Positions 26,014-34,252 of a stretch of 64,000 nt of DNA are shown in pieces. The translations under genes were made by a program, and so were the position numbers. Location: NCBI GenBank assembly GCA_964223495.1, contig CAXQGL010000037.1:1-64000 (forward strand), given 5' to 3'. Positions within the stretch are counted from its first letter, which is position 1, and each line of letters starts with the position of its first letter. The DNA comes from UBA8752 sp964223495. GTDB taxonomy: Bacteria; Bacteroidota; Bacteroidia; Flavobacteriales_D; Sanyastnellaceae. The notes below the pieces were generated by a model. The model saw nothing but the letters and a program-made list of their open reading frames with translations. It was not told the origin of the DNA and did not search any database.

Positions 26014-27812
26014 TTCTTGCGCTTCTGGTTGCGGGTCTTGCGTGCCTGGTCGCGCTGCTTCTTCATCTCCTCGGCGCGCTTTTGCTGTTCTTTCTGCATG
26101 GCCTCCAGCCGCTCCGCGAATCCGCCTTTCTTCTTTTCATCCTTCGGGGCCGCCTGGTTGGCCTTGATCTTCTCACGGATCTTCTCCTCGTCTATGAAGA
26201 ATTTCTTGACGGTCGCGACCTGTCCGATGGTGATGATGTTGGCCGTGAAGTAATAGAGACTGAGCCCGCTCGAGTAGCGGTTGAAGAAGAACAACATGAA
26301 GAGGGGCATGATCCTCATGATGATGCGCATGTCGGGCATGCCGGGCTGGGTAGGCGCGGCCTGTTGCTGCATGGTCTGGTTCATGTAGAAGAACATGGAG
26401 CCTGCCATCAGCAATGTGAATCCGGACACATGGGCACCGTAGAAAGGGATTTCGAAGGGGAGGTCCAGAATGCTGTCGTAGGCAGCGAGATCATCGGCCC
26501 AGAGGAAGGACTCGCCGCGCAAGGCGATGTTGGCCGGGAAGAACCGGAACATGGCATACAGCAGGGGCGCCTGTATGAGTTGTGGGATGCAACCTGCTAT
26601 GGGGTTGACGCCACTGTCCCGATAGAGCTTCATGGTCTCCTGCTGCCGTTGCATGGCATCCTCCTGATCCGGGAACTTGGCATTGATGGCCTCCAGATCG
26701 GGCTTGAGCACCTTCATCTTGGCGGAACTGATGTAGTTCTTCCAGGTGATGGGGAAGAGGACGGATTTGATCAGCAATGTGATCGCAAGCACGAGGAGGC
26801 CTGCCGATCCGATGTATTTCGCGAGAAAGGCGTAAACGTTGAAAATGATGTTCCGGTTGATCCAGCCGAAGATCCACCAGCCGAAATCGATCACCCTGCC
26901 GATTTCATCCCATCCCGTCGTCTTCAGTTTGTGGGCATCATTGGGGCCGAAATAAAACCTGAGGTCCGCCACTTCCCGACCGTCCACGTTTTCAGTGGGG
27001 AGGGAGACATCCATCCCGAACCGCATGTTGATGAGGGTGTCCTGTTCATCGACCGGAGGCATGCTGCGCAGTTTGCCCCCTGTGAATCCGACATCGCTGC
27101 CCACGATGGCCGAGAAGTAGTTCTGCTTGAACGCCACCCACTCCACGGGGTCCTCGATGTCGGCGTCGTCATCCCGACCCTCATACAGGTAGTCGCGCCC
27201 GCGACCTTGCTCCCTGTAGTAGATGCTGCTGTGCTGACGTTCCCACTCGATGCCCTTTTCGTTGTGGGCGCCATCGGCCTGCCATTGGAATCCCACTTCC
27301 CCGCGTGCATCCTCGAATTTGGCTTGCACGTCGAGCAGATAGCCGTCCAGACGATAGGCGATTTCCCTCAGGGGGCCATCGCTCCGGTTGGCCAGGACGA
27401 CCGATTCGTTGGAGGCTTCCACGATGTCGAACCGTTGGTTGTACGAGGCGACGCCGCGTGCAACCCAGTTCATGTCGGACCCCCCATCGGTCCAGAACCG
27501 AATGGGCGCCTGCGACCAATAGGAAAGAAAGCCGTCCTGCAGTTCGGCCTGCTCGATGTTGCCCCCATCGGTGGAGATCTTCACTTCAAGCACCTCGGAA
27601 CGCAGCACGGCCGTTCTGGCCACATAGGTGCTGTCCGCATCAGGTGCTGCCGTGTTGGTGGGCAGGGCGATGATGTCCTGTGCTGATTCAGTGGTCGAAG
27701 TGGTCTGGACTTCCTGTGATACCGTGGCTTCGGGGACGGGCACGAAGTACATCTGGTACACGATGACCATCGCGAAAATCAGCACGAAACCAGTAATGGT
27801 GTTGCGATCCAT
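26010..27812 (-). CDS. yidC: Membrane protein insertase YidC
   Basis: Inserts and folds inner-membrane proteins alone or with SecYEG. 600 residues, the long diderm type. Residues 1-20 form an N-terminal transmembrane segment (TGFVLIFAMVIVYQMYFV), followed by a periplasmic beta-super-sandwich domain (about 60-330). The conserved insertase core of five helices follows (about 345-555), including AKMKVLKPDLEAINAKFPDQ, RDSGVNPIAGCIPQLIQAPLLYAMFRFFP and YYFTANIITIGQ. The C-terminal 50 residues are highly Lys/Arg-rich (ribosome contact). A TAAGTTTG box sits 7 bases before the ATG, in the short gap after the KdsC-like gene. Confidence 0.97.
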   Translation of the reverse strand: MDRNTITGFVLIFAMVIVYQMYFVPVPEATVSQEVQTTSTTESAQDIIALPTNTAAPDADSTYVARTAVLRSEVLEVKISTDGGNIEQAELQDGFLSYWSQAPIRFWTDGGSDMNWVARGVASYNQRFDIVEASNESVVLANRSDGPLREIAYRLDGYLLDVQAKFEDARGEVGFQWQADGAHNEKGIEWERQHSSIYYREQGRGRDYLYEGRDDDADIEDPVEWVAFKQNYFSAIVGSDVGFTGGKLRSMPPVDEQDTLINMRFGMDVSLPTENVDGREVADLRFYFGPNDAHKLKTTGWDEIGRVIDFGWWIFGWINRNIIFNVYAFLAKYIGSAGLLVLAITLLIKSVLFPITWKNYISSAKMKVLKPDLEAINAKFPDQEDAMQRQQETMKLYRDSGVNPIAGCIPQLIQAPLLYAMFRFFPANIALRGESFLWADDLAAYDSILDLPFEIPFYGAHVSGFTLLMAGSMFFYMNQTMQQQAAPTQPGMPDMRIIMRIMPLFMLFFFNRYSSGLSLYYFTANIITIGQVATVKKFFIDEEKIREKIKANQAAPKDEKKKGGFAERLEAMQKEQQKRAEEMKKQRDQARKTRNQKRKK

Positions 27813-27819
27813 GGGGCGG

Positions 27820-27827
27820 CAAACTTA
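27820..27827 (-). promoter_or_regulatory. -7 promoter box of yidC (TAAGTTTG)
   Basis: Exact TAnnTTTG match on the minus strand, 7 bases before the yidC ATG. It overlaps the 17-base gap and stops short of the upstream coding sequence by two bases. Confidence 0.65.
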
Positions 27828-27829
27828 GT

Positions 27830-28366
27830 TCACCACGCGAGCGCGCGGTCATTCATCCAGAGGCCCTTCAATTTCATGGCCTGTTCGAGTACATCGCGAA
27901 CGCATCCTTCTCCTCCTCGAATGGGGCTGACGTAATCGCATACCGCACGGATCTCAGGGGCTGCATCATGCGGGCAGCAGGCGAGACCCGCAGCCTGCAG
28001 GACAGGCAGGTCGGGGATGTCATCGCCCATGTAGCAGACCTGTGCCGGGCCGAGTCCCCACCGTGTGCACAGCTGTTCGAACTCACCAAGTTTCAGTGAG
28101 GCTCCGGTGATGACTTCCGTTACCCCGAGGCCATTCATGCGGTTGACGACCTCATCGCTGTAGCCGCCTGTGATCATGGCGATGCGCACCCCGCATTTCA
28201 CCGCATGTTGCACGGCATAGCCGTCCCGTGTGCTCGCCGTCCGGACCTGTTCGCCGCCCGGCATGAGGTACACCGTGCCGTTGGTGAACACGCCATCGTT
28301 GTCAAAGACGAAGCCTTCAATCCCGGCGAGGCGTTGCTTGAATGGAGGGGAGTCCGTTGTGGCCAT
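27830..28366 (-). CDS. kdsC: HAD-IIIA phosphatase, KdsC-like (Kdo-8-phosphate phosphatase)
   Basis: 178-residue capless HAD hydrolase of the type that dephosphorylates Kdo-8-phosphate for LPS core synthesis. Motif I is FVFDNDGVFTNG (residues about 19-30, catalytic Asp pair), motif II is IAMITGG (Thr), a Lys lies in TGASLKLGEFE, and motif III is YMGDDIPDLPVLQAAGLACCPHDA. These match KdsC, although motif I reads DNDG rather than the commoner DVDG. Its first 50 bases overlap the 3' end of the DUF2520 gene in another frame; no later start would keep motif I. Specific substrate is inferred. Confidence 0.82.
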   Translation of the reverse strand: MATTDSPPFKQRLAGIEGFVFDNDGVFTNGTVYLMPGGEQVRTASTRDGYAVQHAVKCGVRIAMITGGYSDEVVNRMNGLGVTEVITGASLKLGEFEQLCTRWGLGPAQVCYMGDDIPDLPVLQAAGLACCPHDAAPEIRAVCDYVSPIRGGEGCVRDVLEQAMKLKGLWMNDRALAW

Positions 28367-29099
28367 GGTGATGCAGTATGCGGTTGGTCAGTATGCGGTG
28401 GAGCAGCGCAAGATCGGCATCGCCGCCTTCGAGCCTGCTGCATTGCCGCTTGAGGGTTTCGGTGTCGTTTCTGGAAGCCGGTCCGGAAACGGTGTCCAGT
28501 GCGCGGCCTTCGAGGGCGAGTTTGACGCTTTCGATCACCAGGGGTCTGAGCACGGCAAGCGGGAGCTCATGCTGATCGAGAAAGGACTCCACGATTCCCA
28601 GCCACGATGCGGACAAGTTGCCTGCCAGTACGGCGCCCATGTGCAGGATGGGCCTCGATTCAGCGGTCAGGCTGAAAGCGTGGGGTGCAATTTTCCGCGC
28701 CAGCGCCAACCATTCCGTCTGCGTCGATTCCACACCGAGCGGCATGGACGCCCAATCCGGCGCGGATTCGCGAATGAAGGTCATCGGTGGCCACATGACC
28801 ACCCTCCGGTCCGCTTCCACGGGCAGGACATCGATGGATACCGCACCGGCGTGGTGAACGAGCAAGGCATCCGTTGACGCTTTCGAGAGGACTTGATCTG
28901 CCACGCTGGCGATCTCGCGATCGGGAACGGCCAGAAAAATCGCCTGGGCCGGTTCCGCTTTAGGCCAGTTCTCCATGGCACGGACGCCTGCGGAAGCATG
29001 ACGGCTCCAACGGTCAACGGAAATATCGAGGGACTCCAGACGGTCCGCCCAGTGGCGACCCAGCCGGCCCATGCCGATGACGTGGGCGGATTCGATCAT
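28317..29099 (-). CDS. Rossmann-like / DUF2520 domain protein
   Basis: 260-residue predicted NAD(P)-binding protein. The N-terminus IESAHVIGMGRLGRHWADRL is a Rossmann GxGxxG fold, with AIFLAVPDREIASVADQ at about residue 55. The C-terminal helical DUF2520 domain includes FIRESAPDW, SRPILHMGAVLAGNLSASWLG and LALEGRALDTVSGPASRND. The layout resembles 6-phosphogluconate dehydrogenase-like reductases; substrate unknown. Its ATG overlaps the ccmF stop (ATGA), and its last 17 codons overlap kdsC, so it belongs to the ccm transcript. I start at 29099 rather than the longer frame that enters ccmF. Confidence 0.82.
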   Translation of the reverse strand: MIESAHVIGMGRLGRHWADRLESLDISVDRWSRHASAGVRAMENWPKAEPAQAIFLAVPDREIASVADQVLSKASTDALLVHHAGAVSIDVLPVEADRRVVMWPPMTFIRESAPDWASMPLGVESTQTEWLALARKIAPHAFSLTAESRPILHMGAVLAGNLSASWLGIVESFLDQHELPLAVLRPLVIESVKLALEGRALDTVSGPASRNDTETLKRQCSRLEGGDADLALLHRILTNRILHHHGHNGLPSIQATPRRD

Positions 29100-31909
29100 G
29101 CGGCCGCTTTTTTGCCGTGACGCAATGCCTGTTTTCTCCGCTGACGGACCGCCATGAGGGCGCCTCCGGTCATGATGATGCAACCCAGCCAGAGCAGGTT
29201 GATCTGAGGAAACACGATGGCCTGCATGACGATGAAATCCCGTCGGATGGATATGTTTTCCCAGACCACGGTTTCAAACGTGGCTTCAGCCGGACGGAAA
29301 CCATCGATGCGCAGTTTGACGCCCCGGTCCTCCAATGTGACCATGTCGGGAATCAAAAGGCTGTCCCTGACGATGTAGAGCGCCGTGAAATTGGTGTCCG
29401 GACCATTGCCGGTGAGGCGGAAATGGGCCGCCACGGCGAGGTCCTTGTCGAGAAGGCCATATCCGGGTTTCTCTCCGCTGGTCACCGCCGATACGGAGTC
29501 GAGGGCGAGTATGGACCTTCCGATGACCAAGCTGTCCCGTCGCATGAGGTCGTGCTTCCGCCCGTTCATCCAGCCGTCCTCGTCGGATTCCGGATCACTG
29601 ACGCGGCCCCATTTGATGTGGGTGTAGAGGTCCCGATTCCAGAACCGCTTCGTATCGGGCTCGGGCGCATTGCCCATCCGCTCATTGAGCTGGATGCGGG
29701 GTTCCAGGGTGAATGCGAACGGACCGGGCTTGCCTGCGGACCAGGGGCGGGCTTCTTTCTTCTGTCGGTCATTGGGAATGGGGATGAAGGTCCAGTGTTC
29801 CTGCAGGTCGTCCGTGAACCGCGGCGACGCGGTGTGGTCCCCGATGCACTGGAACAGGAAGCCTTCGTTCGAAACCACGTCTTCCGCGCTGTATTCAGCC
29901 GGGACCGTTTCGAAATAGTCCACGGCGAACTTGGCGTGGTGGCCTTCCTGTCGCCGTTGGCGGTAGCTCACGTAATAGGCCCCCATGGCCATGGTGTCTT
30001 CTTGCAGCAGCAGCAGGTCCTCCTCGTTGGATAGGCTCTCATTGAGCATGGCCAGGTCACCGAACCGGTTCTGGCTGACGATGTCCTTTTTCGCGTTGGA
30101 CAACACGGCTCCGAAAATCACGAGCGCGAATCCGATGTGGGCGATGCTGGCTCCTGCCTGGTCGTATCGGCCCTTGAGCACCTGGATGATGTAGTCAAAG
30201 TTGGCTGCTGCAGACCACAGGCAGGCGAAGATGAGTGCCACCCGGGGTGCTTCCCAACCTTCGAAGCCATAGCTGAAGGTGAACAGTGCCGTGAATACGG
30301 CTGCGGTCATCAGGCTCCGGAGCAACTTCATGAACAGCCCTTTGCCGCTGTCCGACCGGTACCGCAGGAATTGGGTGAATGCGGTGATGCTGATGAAAAG
30401 AAAAGCCAGTGGGACCTGGATGGCGTGATAGGTCGCGTCGAAATCAGTGCCCGGAGCGAGGTCGTGGGTGGCCAGCTTCCGTGCGAGGGCACTTCCGGTG
30501 GATTGATGGATCCGCTCAAACCATCCGCTGAAGGGCTCAAGGAAATGGTTGAGCACCGGCAGGCTGGTCTGGAAGGTGATGTGGACTGCGGAGGCGAACA
30601 TCAGCATGCCGCCGACGAACATCCAGAATTCCCGGGTCCAGATCGGACTCTCCCCGTCGGTTCGCGGCAAATGGCGCAGATGACCGCGCAGGACGGCTGC
30701 GGCCATGACCAGCAACAATCCAAGGGTACACAGGGCTGGGTCGAGGACGGCAATCCCGACGGCGAGGGCGGCCTGCAGTCCCCCGAAGAGGATGCGGTCC
30801 CGGCCCGGTGCCAGCATCAATGTGCAGAACAGGCCGCAACAGCCGAGCAGGAAAGCCAGCAGTTGCGGAAGAATGCCACTGTCGACGAAGCTGTGGACGC
30901 TCGTGTCTCCGAGGATGCCGCTTTTCGTGAGGAATGTGGAATACACCACGAGCAGGAACGACAGGGCCACCATGAGGTAGGTGGCCGTGATGGCCGTTCC
31001 GGGCTTGGCCTTGTTGATCAGCAGCAGGTGGGCCCCAGCCACCAACACGAGCCAAGGCACGAGTGAACTGTTCTCCACCGGATCCCAGTCCCAGAACCCT
31101 CCGAAACTCAATGCTTCGTATGCCCAAGCACCCCCCATCAGGATTCCCGCGCCCAGAATGGCCACACCGAAAAAGGCCCACGAAATGGCCTTGCCCATCC
31201 ACAATTTGTGGTCTTGCTGCCAGAGTCCGGAGACCGCAAGCGCAAACGGCATGAGTGTGCTTGCGAAGCCCAGGAACAATGTGGGCGGGTGGATGACCAT
31301 CCAGTAATTCTGGAGCAATGGGTTGAGTCCCTGTCCATCTGCGAATTGCGGGATGGCTTGCAGGTAGTCCGGGTTGAGGGTCCATGGCAGTCCTGCATTC
31401 TGGGGTGCTTCCCGCATGAGCAGGAACGGGTCCAGACCGAACTGGAAATCTCCGAACCACAGGCCGAGGAGCATGGAACTCAATGCTGTCAGAATTCCGC
31501 CGTGGATGGCCATGACCGGTGCTTCGAGCTTGCCGGGACCGCGTCTCAGAAAGACGATCGCCAGTACGAGGATCCAGCACATCCAGATGAGGAATCCCCC
31601 TTCTTGCCCGCCCCAGAAGCTGCTCAGCATGTAGCCGAGGGGCATGGCGTCATTGAGGTGTTTCCAGATGTACTCGAATTCGTAACGGTGCGAAAAAATG
31701 AGGAGGTAAAGCAAAGCGGACGCTCCAAAGATGCCTGCGCCCAGCACTTTGAACCCCCATCGGCCCATGGTGGTCCAAACGGGATTTTCCGATCGGGTGG
31801 AGCGGATGTAGCCGATGGTGGAAGCCAGGCCTCCCGCAAAGGCCGATGCGATGAGGAGGCGGCCCAGTGATGCCGCCCATGTCCACTCTCCGTTGTAGAT
31901 GATGTCCAC
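29096..31909 (-). CDS. ccmF: Cytochrome c heme lyase subunit CcmF (enlarged)
   Basis: Attaches heme from CcmE to apocytochrome c at the outer face of the inner membrane. 937 residues against about 650 in E. coli. Heme-lyase signatures: LNDAMPLGYMLSSFWGGQEG (about residues 85-105), LQNYWMVIHPPTLFLGFAST with a heme-ligand His, and the WWD motif ALSFGGFWDWDPVENSSLVPW (about 270-290). Multiple membrane helices continue to about residue 620. A large soluble part (about 640-905) and a final helix before a basic tail (RQRRKQALRHGKKAAA) make up the extra length. The frame opens at a GTG (31909), 8 bases after ccmE; I see no suitable ATG nearby. Confidence 0.94.
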   Translation of the reverse strand: MDIIYNGEWTWAASLGRLLIASAFAGGLASTIGYIRSTRSENPVWTTMGRWGFKVLGAGIFGASALLYLLIFSHRYEFEYIWKHLNDAMPLGYMLSSFWGGQEGGFLIWMCWILVLAIVFLRRGPGKLEAPVMAIHGGILTALSSMLLGLWFGDFQFGLDPFLLMREAPQNAGLPWTLNPDYLQAIPQFADGQGLNPLLQNYWMVIHPPTLFLGFASTLMPFALAVSGLWQQDHKLWMGKAISWAFFGVAILGAGILMGGAWAYEALSFGGFWDWDPVENSSLVPWLVLVAGAHLLLINKAKPGTAITATYLMVALSFLLVVYSTFLTKSGILGDTSVHSFVDSGILPQLLAFLLGCCGLFCTLMLAPGRDRILFGGLQAALAVGIAVLDPALCTLGLLLVMAAAVLRGHLRHLPRTDGESPIWTREFWMFVGGMLMFASAVHITFQTSLPVLNHFLEPFSGWFERIHQSTGSALARKLATHDLAPGTDFDATYHAIQVPLAFLFISITAFTQFLRYRSDSGKGLFMKLLRSLMTAAVFTALFTFSYGFEGWEAPRVALIFACLWSAAANFDYIIQVLKGRYDQAGASIAHIGFALVIFGAVLSNAKKDIVSQNRFGDLAMLNESLSNEEDLLLLQEDTMAMGAYYVSYRQRRQEGHHAKFAVDYFETVPAEYSAEDVVSNEGFLFQCIGDHTASPRFTDDLQEHWTFIPIPNDRQKKEARPWSAGKPGPFAFTLEPRIQLNERMGNAPEPDTKRFWNRDLYTHIKWGRVSDPESDEDGWMNGRKHDLMRRDSLVIGRSILALDSVSAVTSGEKPGYGLLDKDLAVAAHFRLTGNGPDTNFTALYIVRDSLLIPDMVTLEDRGVKLRIDGFRPAEATFETVVWENISIRRDFIVMQAIVFPQINLLWLGCIIMTGGALMAVRQRRKQALRHGKKAAA

Positions 31910-31917
31910 GGTGAGGT

Positions 31918-32325
31918 TCAGTTCCCGGACGGAGCAGCCTCAGCGAGGCTGTGGCTTTCCTCGTTGTATTTGCTCGGACATTTCATCAGCATCTCGGTGG
32001 CGATGAAACGACCGTCCTCGACCTTTCCGTAAAGGTCAATTGACTCGCTCTGCTCCAGTCCGGTAGGCTTAGCTTCTTGGAGTAGAACTTCATGTACATG
32101 TCCGTCTCTGTCGCGCATGTGGAATCGGGTTTCCGCGACTGCGGTTTCAGGATCGTACACCACCGGGTGGTCGGTGTCGAGTGTTCCGGAGACTTTGAAT
32201 TCGACACCGGGTTCGGCGAAGGCACGGGCAAAGACGACGGACTCGCTGTTCTGGGTGAAGACACTGAACAGCGTTCCGAGCAGCACTGCGACGAGAAGGA
32301 TGACAACGATGTTGAAACGGCTCAT
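31918..32325 (-). CDS. ccmE: Heme chaperone CcmE, Cys-type
   Basis: Periplasmic heme carrier that receives heme from CcmC and passes it to CcmF. 135 residues with an N-terminal membrane anchor (residues about 4-24) and an OB-fold beta domain (EFKVSGTLD, TRFHMRDRDGHVHEVLL, DLYGKVEDGRFIATEML). The heme-binding motif near residue 113 is KCPSKYNEE, so the covalent ligand would be Cys in a CxxxY motif instead of the His of HxxxY. Cys-type CcmE is known from Desulfovibrio-like and archaeal 'System I*' pathways. It lies between ccmD and ccmF. Confidence 0.94.
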   Translation of the reverse strand: MSRFNIVVILLVAVLLGTLFSVFTQNSESVVFARAFAEPGVEFKVSGTLDTDHPVVYDPETAVAETRFHMRDRDGHVHEVLLQEAKPTGLEQSESIDLYGKVEDGRFIATEMLMKCPSKYNEESHSLAEAAPSGN

Positions 32326-32338
32326 GGCGATGTTTTCC

Positions 32339-32512
32339 TCATTTTCCGGATGAACGGACCTCTTCCTCCAAGCGGCTCAGCTTGCGGTCCATGCGCCACA
32401 TGGCCATGGCCAGGCCACCGAGGATGATCAAGGCGACTCCGGTGACCACATGGGCCTTCCCGCTTCCAAAGAAGAAGCCTTCCAAACTGTTCAGGAGGAT
32501 CATATTCATCAT
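32339..32512 (-). CDS. ccmD: Small membrane protein CcmD-like
   Basis: 57-residue product between ccmC and ccmE, too short for usual ORF lists. After MMNMILLNSLEGFFFGSGKA comes one hydrophobic segment (about residues 21-39) and then a charged helix (WRMDRKLSRLEEEVRSSGK). Size, single membrane span, charged cytoplasmic tail and position match CcmD, which helps release heme-loaded CcmE from CcmABC. The start ATG lies 7 bases beyond the ccmC stop and the stop is 13 bases before ccmE. CcmD proteins diverge fast, so the call rests mainly on context. Confidence 0.8.
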   Translation of the reverse strand: MMNMILLNSLEGFFFGSGKAHVVTGVALIILGGLAMAMWRMDRKLSRLEEEVRSSGK

Positions 32513-32519
32513 TTCCATT

Positions 32520-33563
32520 TCATTGCGTCAACAGGGCATGGGCAAGCCGGTTCATCCTCAGGCGCAGGGTGTACATCCAGTAGCACAGGGCGCCCCATCC
32601 GATCACGGCCGGATAGAACACGGCCCGCAAGCTGTTGTCCAGATCGTAGCTGTTGAACCCGGGATTTCCATCCTTGCCCGGATGCAGGCTTTCCGTGTAG
32701 CGCGGCAGGACCATCAGCAGGATGACCAACATCACGAATGCAAAGACATTGTATACCGCTGAAAGCCTGCCGACCCGATCGTCATCGCCCATGGCGGCCC
32801 GCAGGATGAGGTAGCCTGAATACAGGAGTACCGTCACGAGAGCACCGTTCAATTGCGGATCGGAAACCCACCAGGCACCCCAGGTCCAACGCGCCCATAG
32901 GGATCCCGTAGTCAGTCCGAGCAGTCCGAACACCAATCCCGTGCGCACCGCAGCCTCAGCCCGCTGGTCCCACAACACCCGGTCCGTGCGCAGTTGGGCC
33001 AGCGAGGCGACGAATCCAATGCCCATGACGAAGAACATCGCAAACCACATGGGAACATGCAGCAGGAGGTTGCGGATGCTCTCCATGATGTTCGGCTGGA
33101 AGGGGAAGCTGAATCCCAATTGCGGGTGCAGGTCATCGGGTGCCGTGGCCCTGTACTCCTCGGGAATGTCCCCCTTGGCGGCATCCTCCACGAAACAGGC
33201 GTTGCCGAGGAACAGGGTACCGGCTTTCGGGGTGAAGACGAAGGCATCGAGTGCGCGCGATGGAAGGTTGTCCGGGACATCGAACCGGGCCTCGATGCCA
33301 TGCGGGGATACCGACGTGACATCGGTCCTCAGCAGTTGGTCGGCGGAACGGAGGATGACGGTGAATCCGCTCGTCTCCGCACCCTCCAAAGCGAAGGGCT
33401 GGCCTGCGGCCGACAGGGTGATGGTCTCCTCTTGCAGGTCCAGTTGCGATGGGCTGCAGGAGACGAGGCCCGGTTGGAGCGGTGTGGAGAAACCCCACAG
33501 AAAGACGTAGGCGAGCAACAGGATGCTGCCCCACTTCCAAATCGAGTTCAGTGTGCCCTTCAT
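32520..33563 (-). CDS. ccmC: Heme exporter protein CcmC with a periplasmic insert
   Basis: Inner-membrane protein that loads heme onto CcmE. 347 residues, against about 245 in E. coli. The first helix (SIWKWGSILLLAYVFLWGF) is followed by about 115 mostly beta-type residues (about 28-140) starting LQPGLVSCSPSQLDLQEE, which resembles the entry of an IPT/TIG fold. The standard CcmC core then resumes with SIRNLLLHVPMWFAM (heme-ligand His) and the WWD-type motif WARWTWGAWWVSDPQLNG (about 230-248). The ATG at 33563 overlaps the ccmB stop by four bases. The longer upstream frame runs inside ccmB and is not used. Confidence 0.92.
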   Translation of the reverse strand: MKGTLNSIWKWGSILLLAYVFLWGFSTPLQPGLVSCSPSQLDLQEETITLSAAGQPFALEGAETSGFTVILRSADQLLRTDVTSVSPHGIEARFDVPDNLPSRALDAFVFTPKAGTLFLGNACFVEDAAKGDIPEEYRATAPDDLHPQLGFSFPFQPNIMESIRNLLLHVPMWFAMFFVMGIGFVASLAQLRTDRVLWDQRAEAAVRTGLVFGLLGLTTGSLWARWTWGAWWVSDPQLNGALVTVLLYSGYLILRAAMGDDDRVGRLSAVYNVFAFVMLVILLMVLPRYTESLHPGKDGNPGFNSYDLDNSLRAVFYPAVIGWGALCYWMYTLRLRMNRLAHALLTQ

Positions 33564-34252
33564 GCCCGCCAAATGTAGGGGAAGAGGATGCACGCAATGG
33601 CTGAGGTCCCGGCTCCCAATGCCCCCAGGAACAATGGGTATTCGACCAGCATGGTCCAGGGTTCGTCGGTGAGCGCCCCTCGGGTCAGCCTTGTCGCCAG
33701 GATGAGTTGGGGCAGGAGCAGGGGCAGCCCGAGCACTGCTCCCAAGGCACCGCTTCCATCGCGCACCTGGGATGCGACGGCGGAAACAAAGACCAGCGTC
33801 GTGGTCATGGAAAGGCCTCCCAGCCATGCGCCAAGCATGAGCAGGCCTGGTTTGCCGGGCAAATCCAATCCCTGCGGCCAACCGAGAAACAGTACGAAGG
33901 CCCCGAGTACAAGTGCGGTCAGGGCCGTGGTGGTCAGGACGGCGTGGAAGAGCTTGCCCAACATCAGCCCCAACGGATCTGTCGTCCATTGCAGATAGCG
34001 CCGGATGTCGCTGCGTTCCCTGTCGAAGAGTCGGCCGATGGCCGTGAATCCGCTGAAGAGGTGGACCAACCACAGCATGGCGGTCCACGCAGCGGAATCC
34101 GTGTGATGATCCGCAGCTTGAAAGGCCACGTAAACCGATGCTATGGCGAACAGGCCGACCGCCGCCAATTGGTGGCCCTGTCGCCATTCGAGGCGCCATT
34201 CGAGAAGCGCAATGGTGCCTGCGGTGCGGATGGTGTCATTGAAGGTGGCCAT
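33560..34252 (-). CDS. ccmB: Heme ABC transporter permease CcmB
   Basis: 230-residue integral membrane subunit of the CcmAB complex, which uses ATP to release holo-CcmE. Six hydrophobic segments alternate with short loops. Family features include LEWRLEWRQ near residue 18, IGRLFDRERSD (about 72) and GAVLGLPLLLPQLILAT (about 172). A TTG three bases upstream opens the frame, but the ATG at 34252 shares its A with the exonuclease stop (TGATG), a typical coupling arrangement, so I use it. CcmA, the ATPase, is not in this window. Confidence 0.9.
   Translation of the reverse strand: MATFNDTIRTAGTIALLEWRLEWRQGHQLAAVGLFAIASVYVAFQAADHHTDSAAWTAMLWLVHLFSGFTAIGRLFDRERSDIRRYLQWTTDPLGLMLGKLFHAVLTTTALTALVLGAFVLFLGWPQGLDLPGKPGLLMLGAWLGGLSMTTTLVFVSAVASQVRDGSGALGAVLGLPLLLPQLILATRLTRGALTDEPWTMLVEYPLFLGALGAGTSAIACILFPYIWRA

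Noticed and set aside
26082..27686. Open frame of 534 codons on the plus strand
   Set aside because: Antisense to yidC, whose motifs are unmistakable; composition typical of reversed coding DNA.
33564..34199. Upstream extension of the ccmC frame
   Set aside because: Lies wholly inside ccmB in another frame; the ATG at 33563 with its ATGA overlap is the natural start.
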